Below, one piece after another: positions 38,301 to 46,490 of a stretch of DNA of 64,000 nucleotides. The notes beneath the pieces were generated by a model, which was not told the origin of the DNA, searched no databases, and was given only the letters and a program-made list of their open reading frames with translations. The stretch spans positions 298,501-362,500 of the forward strand of contig JAHQIW010003648.1 of assembly GCA_019055375.1 (NCBI GenBank), in the 5' to 3' direction. Source of the DNA: Parelaphostrongylus tenuis (lineage: Eukaryota > Nematoda > Chromadorea > Rhabditida > Metastrongylidae). The stretch's first letter is position 1; each line of letters begins with the position of its first letter. A program made the translations under genes and the position numbers.

Positions 38301-41300
38301 AGCTTTCATGCCCAAAAACGACCATGAACGGCTAGATGTTTGACATAGATGGCCTTATCATGTGAATCCAAACGGAACCATAAATGAACAGACCTCGTCT
38401 CATTAACTTTCGTCTTTCGAAGAGAGTGATCGTGCACGTATATGGTGGTGGCGTCATTGCCCTGCTTAGCAGACATAAATCGTATGAAATCCTTCGAGTT
38501 TGGGTCATTCACTTCCTCATCACTAGCGTTTACTACTTCACGAACTTCGAGAGATACTTTTGCATTCTGAAACATTAGGTTGTCGGCTTATAGAGGTGTC
38601 GACGAAATGCTTCACGACCAGTTCCTTTTCAGCGTTTCAAAACATCTTTTCTGAGTATACTCATGAATAACTTCCTAATCGACTGAACATGGAACATAAC
38701 GTATAATGATCCAAGACACAGGTAAATACAAGAGTTTTGCTATATCGTGTCAATTCTTCAAGAAGAAAATATTCATAGACTAGTTTGGTACAGTAAAATT
38801 ACTTTTTCTATTCAATGTCCAAAGCCAAAAAAAGAAACTCTGTCAGGTCTCATCACTAAAATCCATCTGTTGAGATGTTAACCTTTTTTAAGAAGAAGCT
38901 TCAGTGTCTTTGACGAGCTTGCTTCTTTCATTCTCTGCCTGCGCGCCGTAACCCAGACACAGTAGCCACAGTCGCGTGGCAACCCTTCGATGACGTGACC
39001 TCTATAGAAGTCATGGAATGAAAAGTGGAGGCTGCTTTCAATTTCACACCATTATGAAGATATCTCTATGAATTTTAGTAGCGACGATAAGAGATTTTAG
39101 GAGATGCGAAACTTTGACTACAACCAAAGGTTTTATTGTCACAACGATGTTTTATGAAGTCAACGACATATAATTCCTCCAGTTTTTTGCTTGAAATGTC
39201 GTATTCGAGCACAAAAGCAAGAAACAGCGGGACTTGCTTTTTTCCACTTCTCAAGATCATGACATCAAATAAGTGGAGATTTCCAAGAGGTATTATACAA
39301 AAATCATGCCTACGGATGGCGCGATGAGGTAAAATCTCCTCCGTGAATATACGAAGTTCTAAACTTCTGAAATGTTCAAGAAATCATAGTAAATTTCCGA
39401 AGAAACCAGCTATGTCGAGAGTGGGCTGTTTTTTAGAAAAAGATCTAAAGAGAGGCGAAAAAATTCAAAATCGGAAGCGTGAATGTGATGGCAAAATCAA
39501 AAAAGAATACACTAATAATGGCTCACGTAAGCGAATTCCGCTCGGCGTTGCAAATAATTCTCGATGACGGTTTTGCTGCGTTTTAACTCCTGTCTCGGAT
39601 CGAATAGCTCCGGTTCGACAAACTCCGAATAAAGCTGTAATGTTAAGTCTTAAAAATCACGTTCATCAAACGACTAGCAGAAAATCCAATTCCTACAGGA
39701 ATTTCGTTATTGAAAAATGTTCATTGCGTTTCATTTTGAACTGCTCCTCACCCCACCCATTCAGTGATCAGACAGCAATGATGGAAAGAATAATAATGTC
39801 GAGTAGATATGAGTGAACGACATGAATACTTGATAGCAACCAAAAAAGGAGGACGAAAAAATTACGAAGAACGGTGAAAAGGTAATTTTGATCTGAAGAG
39901 GTTTTATTCTAAAAGATCATAGTGCTGAGAGGAAATACGTGACGTGAGATTCAAAGCGAAGAAAATTCTATTCTGTGAAGTCCGGAAAATGTGGATTTTA
40001 TGCAACTACGACTAAAATTTTCCCCATGAAGTACGAGACATTACCTTAATAATTTGATCGCTCTTAGTCACCCGTTTGAACGTATCCTGAAGATTTTCGC
40101 TGAGCACTCGTGCACACTCCTCTATGCTGAAATTGCAAAAAACTCACATTGTGTGGCCTATTCGTTGAGGAAAATCTAATAAACAGATGTTCAACATATT
40201 GAAGTTTTTTAGGCTACAAAAAAAGTCTATCACTTCCTCTTCCTTTCGGTTGGTTTAGTTTCGGAATGATCAGCCTTAAGAGTGTTTTCACCTGCTAAAT
40301 GCATATGTGACTATTACAAATGTGCCCCACATCATGGTTAAGTTTGCAGTCCCTCATTTACACAGAAGCTAGTAGTTGGAGAACCTTTTGTCAAGCGATA
40401 TTGTTGATCAATAAATTTCTATTGTAAGTGTCGACACAGCCATTCTCGCGCAGCTGGTTTGTTGTGCAGTCAAGTGTTGACTTACCGGATGAGTGGATAA
40501 AACGGACCTACACTCCTCGCTAACGGTTTGTCTAAGATTTGATGGCTTTCATATAATTTGGGTTAAGCACACAATCGCTTGACCGACTACTTTATCAAGA
40601 ACCCGCCATCGAAAACGAAGCGCATAAAATAAGCGATCAAGCAATGCATATCAGAAACATTGAACGTAACTGTATATCTCTTCGACTGATCGCTCGCATG
40701 TTTGTTGAAAATTTGCTTCTGTTTTGTCTTTTGATTTTCTTTATATTTGTGAAAAGCAAGGAAAAAAACTCCCGGAAAACTAAGTTTCACACCGCGAGCG
40801 GGTCGAAATGCTCTCTGAAAACTGAGAAAAGCACCTTTCGGATTGGAGGAGTCAGCACAATGCAAACTGTGAAAGTCAGGTCCAGAACAAAATGGAGAGT
40901 TACTTATGTTACATTTTTCGCTCAGCACCTCAGGTATTGGAATGGATGACCTGGTCGAGGCTTTGTCAAAGAGTTTCTCCTCAGTGATAATCAATACCGT
41001 ACCACCAGAACAAACAATTTATTTCTTATCAACATACTACCAATTAATGTTATCAAATATTGACGATATTGTAGCAAAAATAGAAGAATAATGCGATTTT
41101 CAAGTAGTCGGAGGATCATATTGTGGTGCTCAAAAAGGTAAGACCACAAATGATATTGTTGTGACCGTTTTTAACAAATTAATAAAAGAATATCATCTGG
41201 TCTGCCAAAACTGAAACGCTATAAAACAAGTGCTATCGTGCTTTCCTAGCGAAAATGCAGATTCCTTTTCATGACCAGTTCACCAAAACAAGCTAAATAA

Positions 41301-41730
41301 AGCGTGGAAAGCGAATACTGACGGTTCTAAGTGGTGGATGAAAATTTTAGAATTCAAGACAAATTATCGATTAATTATTAAGATTAACCTTGAAAGCGAT
41401 CGTCAGAAAAAAAAACTGGGTCAGCTGCTGTTCATTACCGAGAGAAACATGAAAGCCCAAAGAGTTAGATGAAAGTTAAACCATTTGAACACAATGGATC
41501 CCATATCCAACATGCTCCAGCACGTGTGAGAGTTATGGGAGTAACTTTTCAATATTATTTTATTGCTTCAAAAAATTGAAAAAATGGTCAAAATGTGGAT
41601 GTTTACCAGAATTTTGCACTTATATGAAAGGAAACATTCTGTAAAATCTGAACAGATCGTACCTTTGTTTGTTGAAGGCGTCGCTATGAAGGGTGAGGAC
41701 GGCGACAAAGAGGATGTTAGTCGAGCGCAT
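7245..41730 (-). CDS. Voltage-gated calcium channel alpha-2/delta subunit (UNC-36/TAG-180/CACNA2D family), 33 exons
   Basis: Auxiliary subunit of high-voltage-activated calcium channels; family members are secreted, cleaved and membrane- or GPI-held, and promote channel trafficking. Modelled exons, 5' to 3' on the minus strand: 41730-41663, 40126-40045, 39634-39527, 38566-38379, 36245-36117, 36053-35987, 35478-35328, 35093-35007, 33277-33188, 32089-31961, 31008-30892, 30296-30168, 30112-30017, 28910-28857, 28606-28574, 28385-28261, 25487-25413, 23607-23530, 21538-21402, 20621-20536, 20137-20020, 19818-19672, 16749-16673, 14316-14242, 13862-13792, 13415-13326, 13251-13148, 12320-12248, 11312-11263, 10551-10475, 8222-8079, 7896-7783, 7328-7245. 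Order of signal peptide, VWA_N, VWA, Cache and Cys-rich tail matches the family, as does length (about 1,080 residues). Phases agree except at joins 4/5, 15/16 and 28/29. Which worm paralogue it corresponds to was not settled. Confidence 0.93.
8489..8691 (-). CDS. Exon-like hydrophobic ORF, possibly an out-of-order alpha-2/delta exon
   Basis: An open frame on the minus strand encodes a strongly hydrophobic stretch, [19 protein letters not shown] then [11 protein letters not shown], followed by charged residues ([20 protein letters not shown]), and meets a gtaacg donor in phase 2. It resembles the membrane-associated segment that other alpha-2/delta proteins carry between the DYQxxC block and the YPC block. 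That slot is empty in the model here, between exons 28 (ends phase 0) and 29 (needs phase 2). However, this ORF lies 3' of exons 29 and 30, so it cannot be spliced into the slot in linear order. It could be a displaced exon (rearrangement or assembly error), a duplicate, or unrelated. Confidence 0.4.
9317..9405 (-). repeat. SINE-1 tRNA-like head, best preserved
   Basis: Reverse complement reads gcctcggtggtgtagtggta through ggttcgattccc, with A and B boxes closely resembling a glycine-type tRNA. The 3' flank does not pair with the 5' flank to give an acceptor stem, so it is a tRNA-derived repeat and not a tRNA gene. Confidence 0.7.
9690..9850 (-). repeat. SINE-2 copy, head-proximal half
   Basis: Matches other SINE-2 copies through aatttgtcaaccccaccccg, gcgaaatcgaacca (B box in reverse) and gcacctctaagcgttacgcc (A box in reverse). 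It lies in the intron between alpha-2/delta exons 30 and 31. Confidence 0.7.
10735..10802 (-). repeat. SINE-1 tRNA-like head, diverged
   Basis: Reverse complement shows tatctcggtggaagtgcc (A-box-like) and gtttgaatcc (B-box-like). Weak similarity only. Confidence 0.45.
11882..12168 (+). repeat. Repeat family A, single arm
   Basis: Shares gcacagcgttgaaatcgtgg, acgctatcgaatcact, and gaactttcgaatgactgcta then acactcctatgaaatgtcca with the copies at 24.92-25.36 and 53.08-53.35 kb. It lies in the alpha-2/delta intron between exons 28 and 29. Confidence 0.7.
12248..16749 (-). CDS. Alpha-2/delta exons 23-28: second Cache-like half
   Basis: Exon 23 (16749-16673) reads [20 protein letters not shown], matching the family's YYxRAV motif. 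Exon 24 (14316-14242) reads [16 protein letters not shown]. Exon 25 (13862-13792) reads [20 protein letters not shown] and ends APS. Exon 26 (13415-13326) has [20 protein letters not shown], the equivalent of C-x-L-I-D-x-N-G-x-I-L. Exon 27 (13251-13148) has [20 protein letters not shown]. Exon 28 (12320-12248) has [14 protein letters not shown], the equivalent of DYQxxC. The cysteines that pair in this half are present. Intron 23, between exons 23 and 24, contains the mariner cluster and the hammerhead-like fold. Confidence 0.9.
15455..15690. repeat. Head-to-head inverted duplication of a mariner 5' end
   Basis: The left arm (about 15455-15550) contains tttcaagatggacttatc and agagcaaatacgattgttg, encoding [15 protein letters not shown], a mariner N-terminus. 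The right arm (about 15580-15690) is its reverse complement, encoding [14 protein letters not shown] on the minus strand. The shared ttttgcggttatttt-type leader before the coding start is also mirrored. Arms are roughly 80-95 bp with a short spacer, so the strand can fold into a long hairpin. It sits 140 bp upstream of the deleted mariner copy, and all three N-termini look like related but different mariners. Confidence 0.75.
15780..16302 (+). mobile_element. Internally deleted mariner element (transposase ends fused, core lost)
   Basis: From an ATG at 15826 the frame reads [16 protein letters not shown], then [28 protein letters not shown] and AIEENP: the N-terminal helix-turn-helix region of a mariner transposase. 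It stops at 16075-16077, and within about 30 bases the sequence resumes, in another frame, with the mariner C-terminus ([20 protein letters not shown], about 16106-16172). The whole DDD catalytic core is missing, so the copy is non-autonomous and dead. It lies in the intron of the alpha-2/delta gene between exons 23 and 24. Confidence 0.85.
16380..16500 (+). other. Hammerhead-ribozyme-like fold next to a retroelement-like tail
   Basis: CTGAAGA (16422-16428) is followed by a small stem GGCG-AAAC-CGCC (16430-16441), then GAAAC (16442-16446), and a perfect 7-bp stem ACATTAG/CTAATGT (16445-16451 with 16467-16473) that closes on a GTA triplet (16472-16474). This reproduces the order of a hammerhead core: CUGANGA, stem II, GAAA, stem III, NUH site. 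Deviations: one extra A before stem II, A rather than C at the cleavage position, and no convincing stem I. Similar hammerhead motifs are known in Penelope-like elements and retrozymes; assignment here is inference. Confidence 0.4.
17487..17575. repeat. Short tandem repeat of atcattgatg units
   Basis: Irregular tandem copies of atcattgatc and atcattgatga, with an inserted ggagcgctc palindrome and a final divergent unit. Many units are self-complementary (atcattgat/atgatcaatgat). Confidence 0.85.
18680..18875 (-). repeat. Dispersed repeat family C, copy 1
   Basis: Reverse complement starts gtgtaatggactcgaactgt and later carries gatggctgtcagcaatcgtc; both blocks recur at 32.68-32.82 kb in the same order and spacing. 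GC-richer than its surroundings and crossed by a 90-codon frame that is probably not a gene. Confidence 0.55.
19672..23607 (-). CDS. Alpha-2/delta exons 18-22: region between the two Cache modules
   Basis: Exon 18 (23607-23530) reads [20 protein letters not shown] and ends VPQTQQ, matching the family NYNxxDLxExE block. Exon 19 (21538-21402) has [20 protein letters not shown] and ends ECIKGANF. Exon 20 (20621-20536) has [18 protein letters not shown]. Exon 21 (20137-20020) has [20 protein letters not shown]. Exon 22 (19818-19672) has [20 protein letters not shown], the counterpart of the family's FxxTxSGLxR motif, then [18 protein letters not shown]. All five joins are in phase and use GT/AG sites. 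Confidence 0.9.
23846..23895 (+). repeat. Short dispersed repeat family E, copy 1
   Basis: gaacagacttatgttccaca followed by cgcgccgcg, also found 770 bp downstream in the same orientation. Lies in an alpha-2/delta intron. Confidence 0.6.
24620..24668 (+). repeat. Short dispersed repeat family E, copy 2
   Basis: gaaacagacttatgttccac followed by acgcgccgcgcg; about 30 bases identical to copy 1. The shorter core cacgcgccgcgt recurs near 29,750. Confidence 0.6.
24920..25360 (+). repeat. Repeat family A, single arm with internal insertion
   Basis: Shares acacagcgttgaaattgtcg, cttatgctttcgaatggtga and acaacactcttgtaaaaatttc with the other family A copies; about 150 bp longer in the middle. It abuts the 3' side of alpha-2/delta exon 17. 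Confidence 0.65.
25413..30112 (-). CDS. Alpha-2/delta exons 13-17: post-VWA linker and first Cache (sensor-like) domain
   Basis: Exon 13 (30112-30017) reads [12 protein letters not shown] and ends WSGVYRERL, with a gtcagt donor. Exon 14 (28910-28857) reads [18 protein letters not shown]. Exon 15 (28606-28574) is a tiny exon, [11 protein letters not shown]. Exon 16 (28385-28261) reads [19 protein letters not shown] and [20 protein letters not shown]. Exon 17 (25487-25413) reads [20 protein letters not shown] followed by QLRPI. The [15 protein letters not shown] and [14 protein letters not shown] blocks are the signature of the alpha-2/delta Cache domain. The exon 15/16 join needs a less obvious donor (gtcggg) to keep the frame. 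The 2.8-kb intron 16 holds repeats and a plus-strand ORF. Confidence 0.9.
26275..26445 (-). repeat. SINE-1 copy with mirrored tails
   Basis: A reverse-oriented head (B box gggattcgaacc, 26322-26333) is preceded by atgtagagatgtgcaaaa and followed by ttttacacatcactctacat, which are near reverse complements of each other. The right tail continues into the family's gcggtggtatgatgttacaa segment in reverse complement. It lies in alpha-2/delta intron 16. Confidence 0.7.
27439..27735 (+). CDS. Unrecognised plus-strand ORF (98 codons) inside alpha-2/delta intron 16
   Basis: The frame reads [20 protein letters not shown], then [20 protein letters not shown] and [16 protein letters not shown], ending [12 protein letters not shown]. 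The other five frames are full of stops here, and amino-acid composition is protein-like, with no low-complexity DNA. No family was recognised and no splice partners were found. It could be an exon of a nested gene on the opposite strand or a transposon remnant. Confidence 0.25.
   Translation: MSYYMQNRIFSGLLYKFTWSDPTTRTTIYTLGEHTSEAHVISRIDQLYSQLPVFTDHGTKLVLAAMLESDHHHERQQQEGTNGKCAGVLTIRRDGPFK
30168..35478 (-). CDS. Alpha-2/delta exons 7-12: von Willebrand factor A (VWA) domain with MIDAS
   Basis: The VWA domain binds a divalent metal through the MIDAS and is needed in the family for channel trafficking. Exon 7 (35478-35328) contains [14 protein letters not shown], an intact DxSxS MIDAS, followed by an [13 protein letters not shown] helix and DYFNIMP. 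Exon 8 (35093-35007) contains [16 protein letters not shown], ending at a perfect gtaagt donor. Exon 9 (33277-33188) contains the [17 protein letters not shown] helix. Exon 11 (31008-30892) has [17 protein letters not shown] (the TDG MIDAS loop). Exon 12 (30296-30168) has [18 protein letters not shown] and [12 protein letters not shown]. The acceptor of exon 8 is the weakest site in this block. Exon 10 is described separately. Confidence 0.9.
30521..30856 (-). CDS. Unrecognised minus-strand ORF (111 codons) between alpha-2/delta exons 11 and 12
   Basis: The frame includes [20 protein letters not shown] and [20 protein letters not shown] and ends NFVKGF. It looks protein-like but does not fit the alpha-2/delta family at this place, where exon 11 joins exon 12 directly in phase. 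It may be a transposon remnant; no function is proposed. Confidence 0.2.
   Translation of the reverse strand: MLAYAITFTLLAHMYYWPQRSFRSFPRLVLIIYGSGQLRALLPSGRKTFGLREIPVTAANSRSHEREIKDTARSQLIRSAASAQYIVALHMNNDFYSTPFQDINWNFVKGF
31961..32089 (-). CDS. Probable in-frame extra exon (43 codons) in the VWA domain
   Basis: On the minus strand a strong polypyrimidine acceptor (ending tctctcag) precedes 129 bases of open frame with GC-rich third positions, ending at a gtgagt donor. It starts [18 protein letters not shown] and ends [10 protein letters not shown]. It is phase 0 at both ends, exactly like its neighbours 9 (ending FTALLD) and 11 (starting [12 protein letters not shown]), so including or skipping it leaves the frame intact. 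In other family members I know, the VWA loop at this place is short. It may be a lineage-specific insertion, a cassette exon, or an unrelated nested exon. It contains one N-glycosylation sequon (NAT). Confidence 0.55.
32408..32552. repeat. GC-rich TIR element, copy 1
   Basis: A 145-bp GC-rich island in AT-rich intron DNA, bounded by aaccctttaggta and tgacctaaaggttaa, which are inverted repeats. Inside is a perfect hairpin ctcgccgc-ac-gcggcgag. The layout is that of a small non-autonomous DNA transposon. It lies in the intron between alpha-2/delta exons 9 and 10. Confidence 0.7.
32678..32820 (+). repeat. Dispersed repeat family C, copy 2
   Basis: gtgtaatggattcaaaccat at the start and cagtggctgtcagcgattat near the end, matching the minus-strand copy at 18.7-18.9 kb. 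A tRNA-like B box may be hidden in the attcaaacc segment, but no A box was found. Confidence 0.5.
33355..33495 (-). repeat. SINE-1 copy
   Basis: Tail gcggtggtataatgttacaa, then gatatgcaaaactttgaac, then reverse B box gtactcgaacccgc and reverse A box region. It lies in the intron just upstream of alpha-2/delta exon 9. Confidence 0.7.
35611..35755. repeat. GC-rich TIR element, copy 2
   Basis: The same design as the copy at 32.4 kb: ttaaccctttgggtata at one end and tcccaaaaggttaact at the other, about 145 bp, with an interior of CG-rich blocks (gctgcgcgcggcgaggcg). It lies in the intron between alpha-2/delta exons 6 and 7. The interior is considerably diverged from copy 1 while length and ends are kept. 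Confidence 0.7.
35987..38566 (-). CDS. Alpha-2/delta exons 4-6: VWA N-terminal (VWA_N) domain
   Basis: Exon 4 (38566-about 38379) begins [19 protein letters not shown] and reaches NETRSVHL, matching the family's strand before the conserved VH-P-T segment. Exon 5 (36245-36117) carries [20 protein letters not shown] and the [15 protein letters not shown] motif. Exon 6 (36053-35987) continues AASW and [11 protein letters not shown], the family hallmark just before the VWA domain. Exons 5 and 6 are joined across a short intron (36116-36054) that splits an alanine codon. The 3' end of exon 4 is uncertain: no donor there has the phase needed by exon 5, so a micro-exon or an alternative splice site is probably missing. 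Confidence 0.85.
37270..37795 (+). mobile_element. Degenerate mariner transposase, C-terminal two-thirds
   Basis: With stops and frameshifts, the plus strand carries recognisable mariner blocks in order: [40 protein letters not shown], and [19 protein letters not shown]. The YSPDLAPSDYHLF-type block retains its catalytic aspartate, while the HDNARPH-type block is decayed to KTMSHVA. It lies in the intron between alpha-2/delta exons 4 and 5, opposite in orientation to the host gene. This is a pseudogene fragment. Confidence 0.82.
39527..41730 (-). CDS. Alpha-2/delta exons 1-3: start codon, signal peptide and N-terminal helix region
   Basis: Exon 1 (41730-41663) opens with an ATG followed by a typical signal peptide, [19 protein letters not shown], and ends in phase 2 before gtacga. 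Exon 2 (40126-40045) completes the split codon and reads [17 protein letters not shown] and onwards. Exon 3 (39634-39527) reads [20 protein letters not shown] and ends AEFAY before gtgagc. The charged, helical segment before VWA_N is typical of alpha-2/delta proteins. The start is chosen because it gives the signal peptide and because the downstream phases fit. Any upstream non-coding exon or promoter was not identified. Confidence 0.85.
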
Positions 41731-41964
41731 GGCATCACTGCAGCCGAACCGAGTGCGGGTCACTGGAAGTTCGCATCCGAACACTCGACACAATCGCACT
41801 CAAACAACTGAAATCAAACACGTGAAAGCTGGACTCATTTGAGAAATGAAGTATGATGCATGAGGTGGCGTTAATACCAATGTAACAAATATCTCAAAGG
41901 AATACAAAACAAAGCAGTCCACAGAGAGAACTTCGCATAAAGTACTTACTCAATATCTTCTTAT

Positions 41965-42135
41965 TTAACCGCTTCTAGCGATGGTATGATGCATTCTAGC
42001 GTAGAAAGAGTGCTGAGGAAATCGGGCGTCAGTGATGCAACGGGTTAGAGCACGCGCTCTCGGATAGAGTGAGGTGTGGGTTCGAGTGTCGTCTGGCGTG
42101 AAAATTCTGCTTACTACTCTACATAAATGAGTCCT
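41965..42135 (+). repeat. SINE-1 copy, forward
   Basis: cgcttctagcgatggtatga tail, then gcgtagaaagagtgctgagg, an A box region gtgatgcaacgggttagagc and a B box gggttcgagtg (42078-42088), followed by acttactactctacat-like end. It lies 235 bp upstream of the alpha-2/delta start codon. Confidence 0.75.
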
Positions 42136-42537
42136 AATTCGATTTGTTGCCTCAATATCGTAGAAGGCATGTGGGAAACTTGTAAAGTTGCAGGAATTTG
42201 AAACAGCCAAATGGCGGATATGTAGAGAAGGAGAATATATTGGCACTCATTTAGGTTCTAAAAGATCAATCATTCTGCAGCTCTTCATTTTGGAACACAG
42301 TAGTAACTAACAGTAGCCAAGAGTGGTAACCATAACCTTCGAAAGAAAAAAGGCTTTAATAAATTCCAATAAAAGAAATGGTACAAAGAAGAACGGAAAC
42401 GCAGTAACGCTCATACGAAAAGTGCCAGGTACAGATCCTTTGCTAATCTCGTGGTTGTCTTCGTTTGTCTGCCCCGCAGCATGCACATGAACAACGTAAT
42501 TAATTTTCACATTTAGTTCAAAAGGTCCGATGCGTAA

Positions 42538-42907
<370 letters not shown>

Positions 42908-43714
42908 AACATAGACCCACATACAGCTTACCCGAAAGGCATCAACAGCTGAGACCACTCTAGCTAGTCAGCGAAAAGGTGATCTTCAACGAACAGACCG
43001 AAGTGATGGAAGTAACACAGACTCTAGCAAAACTACTAATAACATCAGAGCTGCTTTCTCAAAACAACTCTTGAAGACGAGAAAAATGTCCAGCCAGTGC
43101 AAGGGGCAAGATTTTCAAATATTGATATGTCCCACGACTCCCGATTACAAAAGATCATGTGTGTGTAAATACAGGAAGGCACAATACGATCGCTGAGTAT
43201 ACTTTACATTATTTGCGTTAAATCGGTTGGACACAGAAAGGCATTCAAAGGTGATAGACTGTTTAAAGGAGCCACAAGCTGCCTCAGCATATATGCGACG
43301 ATGGGCGCTAATTTCAATGCGTTCGGAATCGGGAGGGAGTTCGAGTTTTCTGTCTCTAAGCAACGATTTTCACTGCATAATAAGCCCTATCCGCACAAAT
43401 AAAATTTATAAGAATTTACAGATCTTTGCTTACAAGATATAAAGTTTCTTATTCAACAGCTACTAAATCACGATCTTCTGGAGCCCATGTAACAAATTTC
43501 TCTGGATTTTTTATGAAATTTCCATATCGTAAACTAAAGCTAGAGCACAGGCATGATTTCATCCAGTAAGAAGTGATGGTGGCCTCTCGTCTTAATTTCA
43601 CACTAACATTTTCAAAAGTTAATGATTCACTTTATGGTTTCGAGAGCTCTAATGCAGAACAGATACTAAATGATAACAATGTTGTACAAAAATTATGTAT
43701 ATCCTCAAGAAGAA

Positions 43715-44010
43715 CGGAGCCCATAGCGCAGTGGTTACAGGTGCTCTGCGGCTATACGTGGGTGATGGTTCGATCTTTTTCTCAAAGGTCACTAAGTTTT
43801 TCGTCCAATCAAGGTCGGCAAATTGGCACCGGACTTGTCTGGGAAGATAACAGTACTGAGTTGTTACATTGGTTGGCCAACGCGAGCCATCATAAAGGCG
43901 AGATTTGCATTCAATCACCTCTATCTATGCTTGGTGAAGTCGATTGTATGGCGCATTTCTCAGGGATTGGTCAACACTGGGCCTCATTCTTTCATCCTGT
44001 ATCTCTTGAG
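43715..44010 (+). repeat. SINE-2 copy, full length, forward
   Basis: tRNA-like head with A box tagcgcagtgg (43724-43734) and B box ggttcgatctt (43767-43777), body aaattggcaccggacttgtc, and tail cattcaatcacctctatcta through cgcatttctcagggattggt. The frame that crosses it (149 codons) is not a protein gene. Confidence 0.85.
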
Positions 44011-46084
44011 ACGATAGATTAAAGCATTTTAATGAATATATCAAGATCTCTGATTCTAAAATGCTTTGGTGATCGGAAAATTATCAACAATTATCGAGCC
44101 CCAGCTCTGTTGGGAAAATGGTAACATTGAAAATGGGAAAAAATGGTAAAGTGGATTGCCGTCGAGCGAAACGTCATTTTGAATAAGGAAATTAAAAGAT
44201 CTGTAGAAATTTGGTGATATTAACCGAGAACGCTTGTTTGTTGTGATGAAGAGAAGAATTGGAAGGAAAAATAATCGTTTTCTTGGAAGAGCCATAGAAA
44301 CTAAGAGCAGAGCAAGAAACCTACCAATAAAAACTCAAAATGTAAGTAACTGACGTCATATGATTGACTGGAGATTCAAGCATGCATTACCATTTGTAGC
44401 ACCAATTCAGTGTGAAAGATTCAAAAACAATTCAGAAACCCCGCGAACGGAAATTGAAATGAACTGTCAGATCATGCCGGTGTCAAGTTTTAATTGGAAA
44501 CCACCGTAGATTGGCTTGGTAGAAACTCACTGAAATGTCTTTTCAAAAGATAAATTCAACAGCGCATTGTAATCAAGCTGAATAAGACGAATTTGTTCAG
44601 CCATGCAATTTGCGGGATGGCACCATCTGCTCAGACTTCAGACCTGTGCAGAATATTATAATAGACCCTGAAGTACTTGAGATTTGTCAAAGCCCAATGA
44701 ATGTACGTGAAGCTGGCTTTCAGAAGAAGCAAATGAAAACAATACTGCAGTCGGCGGGCGGCAATCGATGTGCGAGAGTGGGGAGGCTCACTTAGGCCAC
44801 CAGGCCTGCCACCACGAATTACGCCCTGAAATCCTGGAGCAGCATCTCTCGAGCGACAAGCCATGCTTTCATCAGAGCTACATCAGGTAGCTATCGAAAC
44901 TGAGACCGTCCGTCTTTGAGAAAGCCGAGTATGTGTGAAATGGTCGCGCTGAGATTGTCTTACTTAGTCTGAAAGCTCTTTGCTTTTATAACGCGATAAA
45001 AGCTGGCGTATTATAATCATATGAACTCGCGCAATAAGAGTCAGAGTAACAATATTACGGACCAGTGCGGCAAAGCTATATTTTTGGTCTACTTAGAAAC
45101 AACTCGAGACCATCACTGCAAGAATTCCATTCCTTTTAGAATAGTCCAAGAAAACATGAAGCAAAATGCATGGAAATCACGTCAGGCATCACAGAGGAAA
45201 GCTTATGACGATATTTTCTGCGTTGACGTTCCCTGATCGTCAATGAATTCTTTTCCCCATCACATAAAAATCGCCTCGAAGCTTTTGGCTACAACTCATT
45301 AGAGATTTTGAGTACCGGTCGTTAAAAATAATCACTTCAAATGCTTCATTTAGTGAGCGGCGAAATTATCCAATGGCTAGAACGCCTTCATCATGCAAAT
45401 CTCAGCCTGATAAAAAAATGCTGGTGAATAGCTCAGAGAGTCACAGATTTCATGTTTCAGTCTTGTAACATGAAGTAATATGACAACACAAGCGATTTTT
45501 AGAAAAGTATACTATGTAATTTTAATGATATTTTTTCAAGTCTTTATTTCCTCATCTAACAGTGAAATACTCAAAAGTTCGGAAGTTAAATCGTTGAACA
45601 ACGGCCCCATCAACTCTTATTAACCTGTTGTTGATTGGTTTAGCAGAAAGTGATCGGTTCTATTCACAGCAAAAAAACACCCATAATCATCGATAGCTTT
45701 GAGAAAGGGATACAGAAAGATGCTTTCTTGCCAATGGTGGTGCATCGCTTGAAAGGAGTATCAGCGGTAGTGGCTCAATGGCACCTGTTGGCGGTCAATA
45801 GTGTAACGACGCCTCGGGGTGAGCCTTGGAATAACTATCTCTGTGTGAACAACAACACAATCTCGTGGATCAGGTTGGTAGGAGAACAATGCAGCACACG
45901 AGAAAATCCTCTTCTCAATTCCAAACGGCTGTAAAATTTGTTAGTTTTCTATACTTTGTGAAATACTGTAAAGTTACTTTGCAAAGATGTAAGAGCGTCG
46001 GCGCTTGTGAGCGAAGGCAAATCTGTCGACCTTGGATTGAAGCAGTCATCGAAGTGGGAAAGAACTAATTTGGTAATCAATCAG

Positions 46085-46265
46085 AATTCATTATTATTTG
46101 ACTGTTTCTCGCGGTGGTACGATGTTACAATATATCCAAGTATGTGAAGTGGTGTACAAAAACTGCCTCAGGTCCGAATCAGACCCACATTTCACTCTAT
46201 GCGGGAGCACGTGCTAAGCCGTTGCACTACCGACACCCGTTTTGACAGAACTCTTTCTACGCTAC
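46085..46265 (-). repeat. SINE-1 copy
   Basis: Tail ttctcgcggtggtacgatgt, reverse B box ggtccgaatcagaccc, reverse A box region gctaagccgttgcactaccg, and ctctttctacgctac end. Confidence 0.7.
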
Positions 46266-46384
46266 AACGCGTTATTTGTCAACAGCCAATCGTCAACGGT
46301 CTAGCGTGGGCAGCCGCTATCGACTTTGAACTTACATATGCTGACAGATGTTGGGTATTGATAATCAGCCACAATTCATTTTTA

Positions 46385-46490
46385 TTTGACCGCCTCTTGC
46401 GGTGGAATGATGTCACAACAGAGTGAAATGTGGGTTCCAATCTCAGCTGACGCGAAAGTCTTTGTACACCACTCTACATCATTGGGTACA
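46385..46490 (+). repeat. SINE-1 fragment
   Basis: gaccgcctcttgcggtggaa tail, then B-box-like gggttccaatctc and the ccactctacatcattggg end. The head is largely deleted, leaving the two tail ends close together in inverted order. Confidence 0.6.

Noticed and set aside
40587..41091. Overlapping ORFs on both strands (135, 101 and 61 codons) between alpha-2/delta exons 1 and 2
   Set aside because: No recognised motif or phase-compatible splice sites; exon 1 joins exon 2 directly in phase.
43573..44022. 149-codon plus-strand ORF
   Set aside because: Most of it is a SINE-2 copy with a tRNA-like head.
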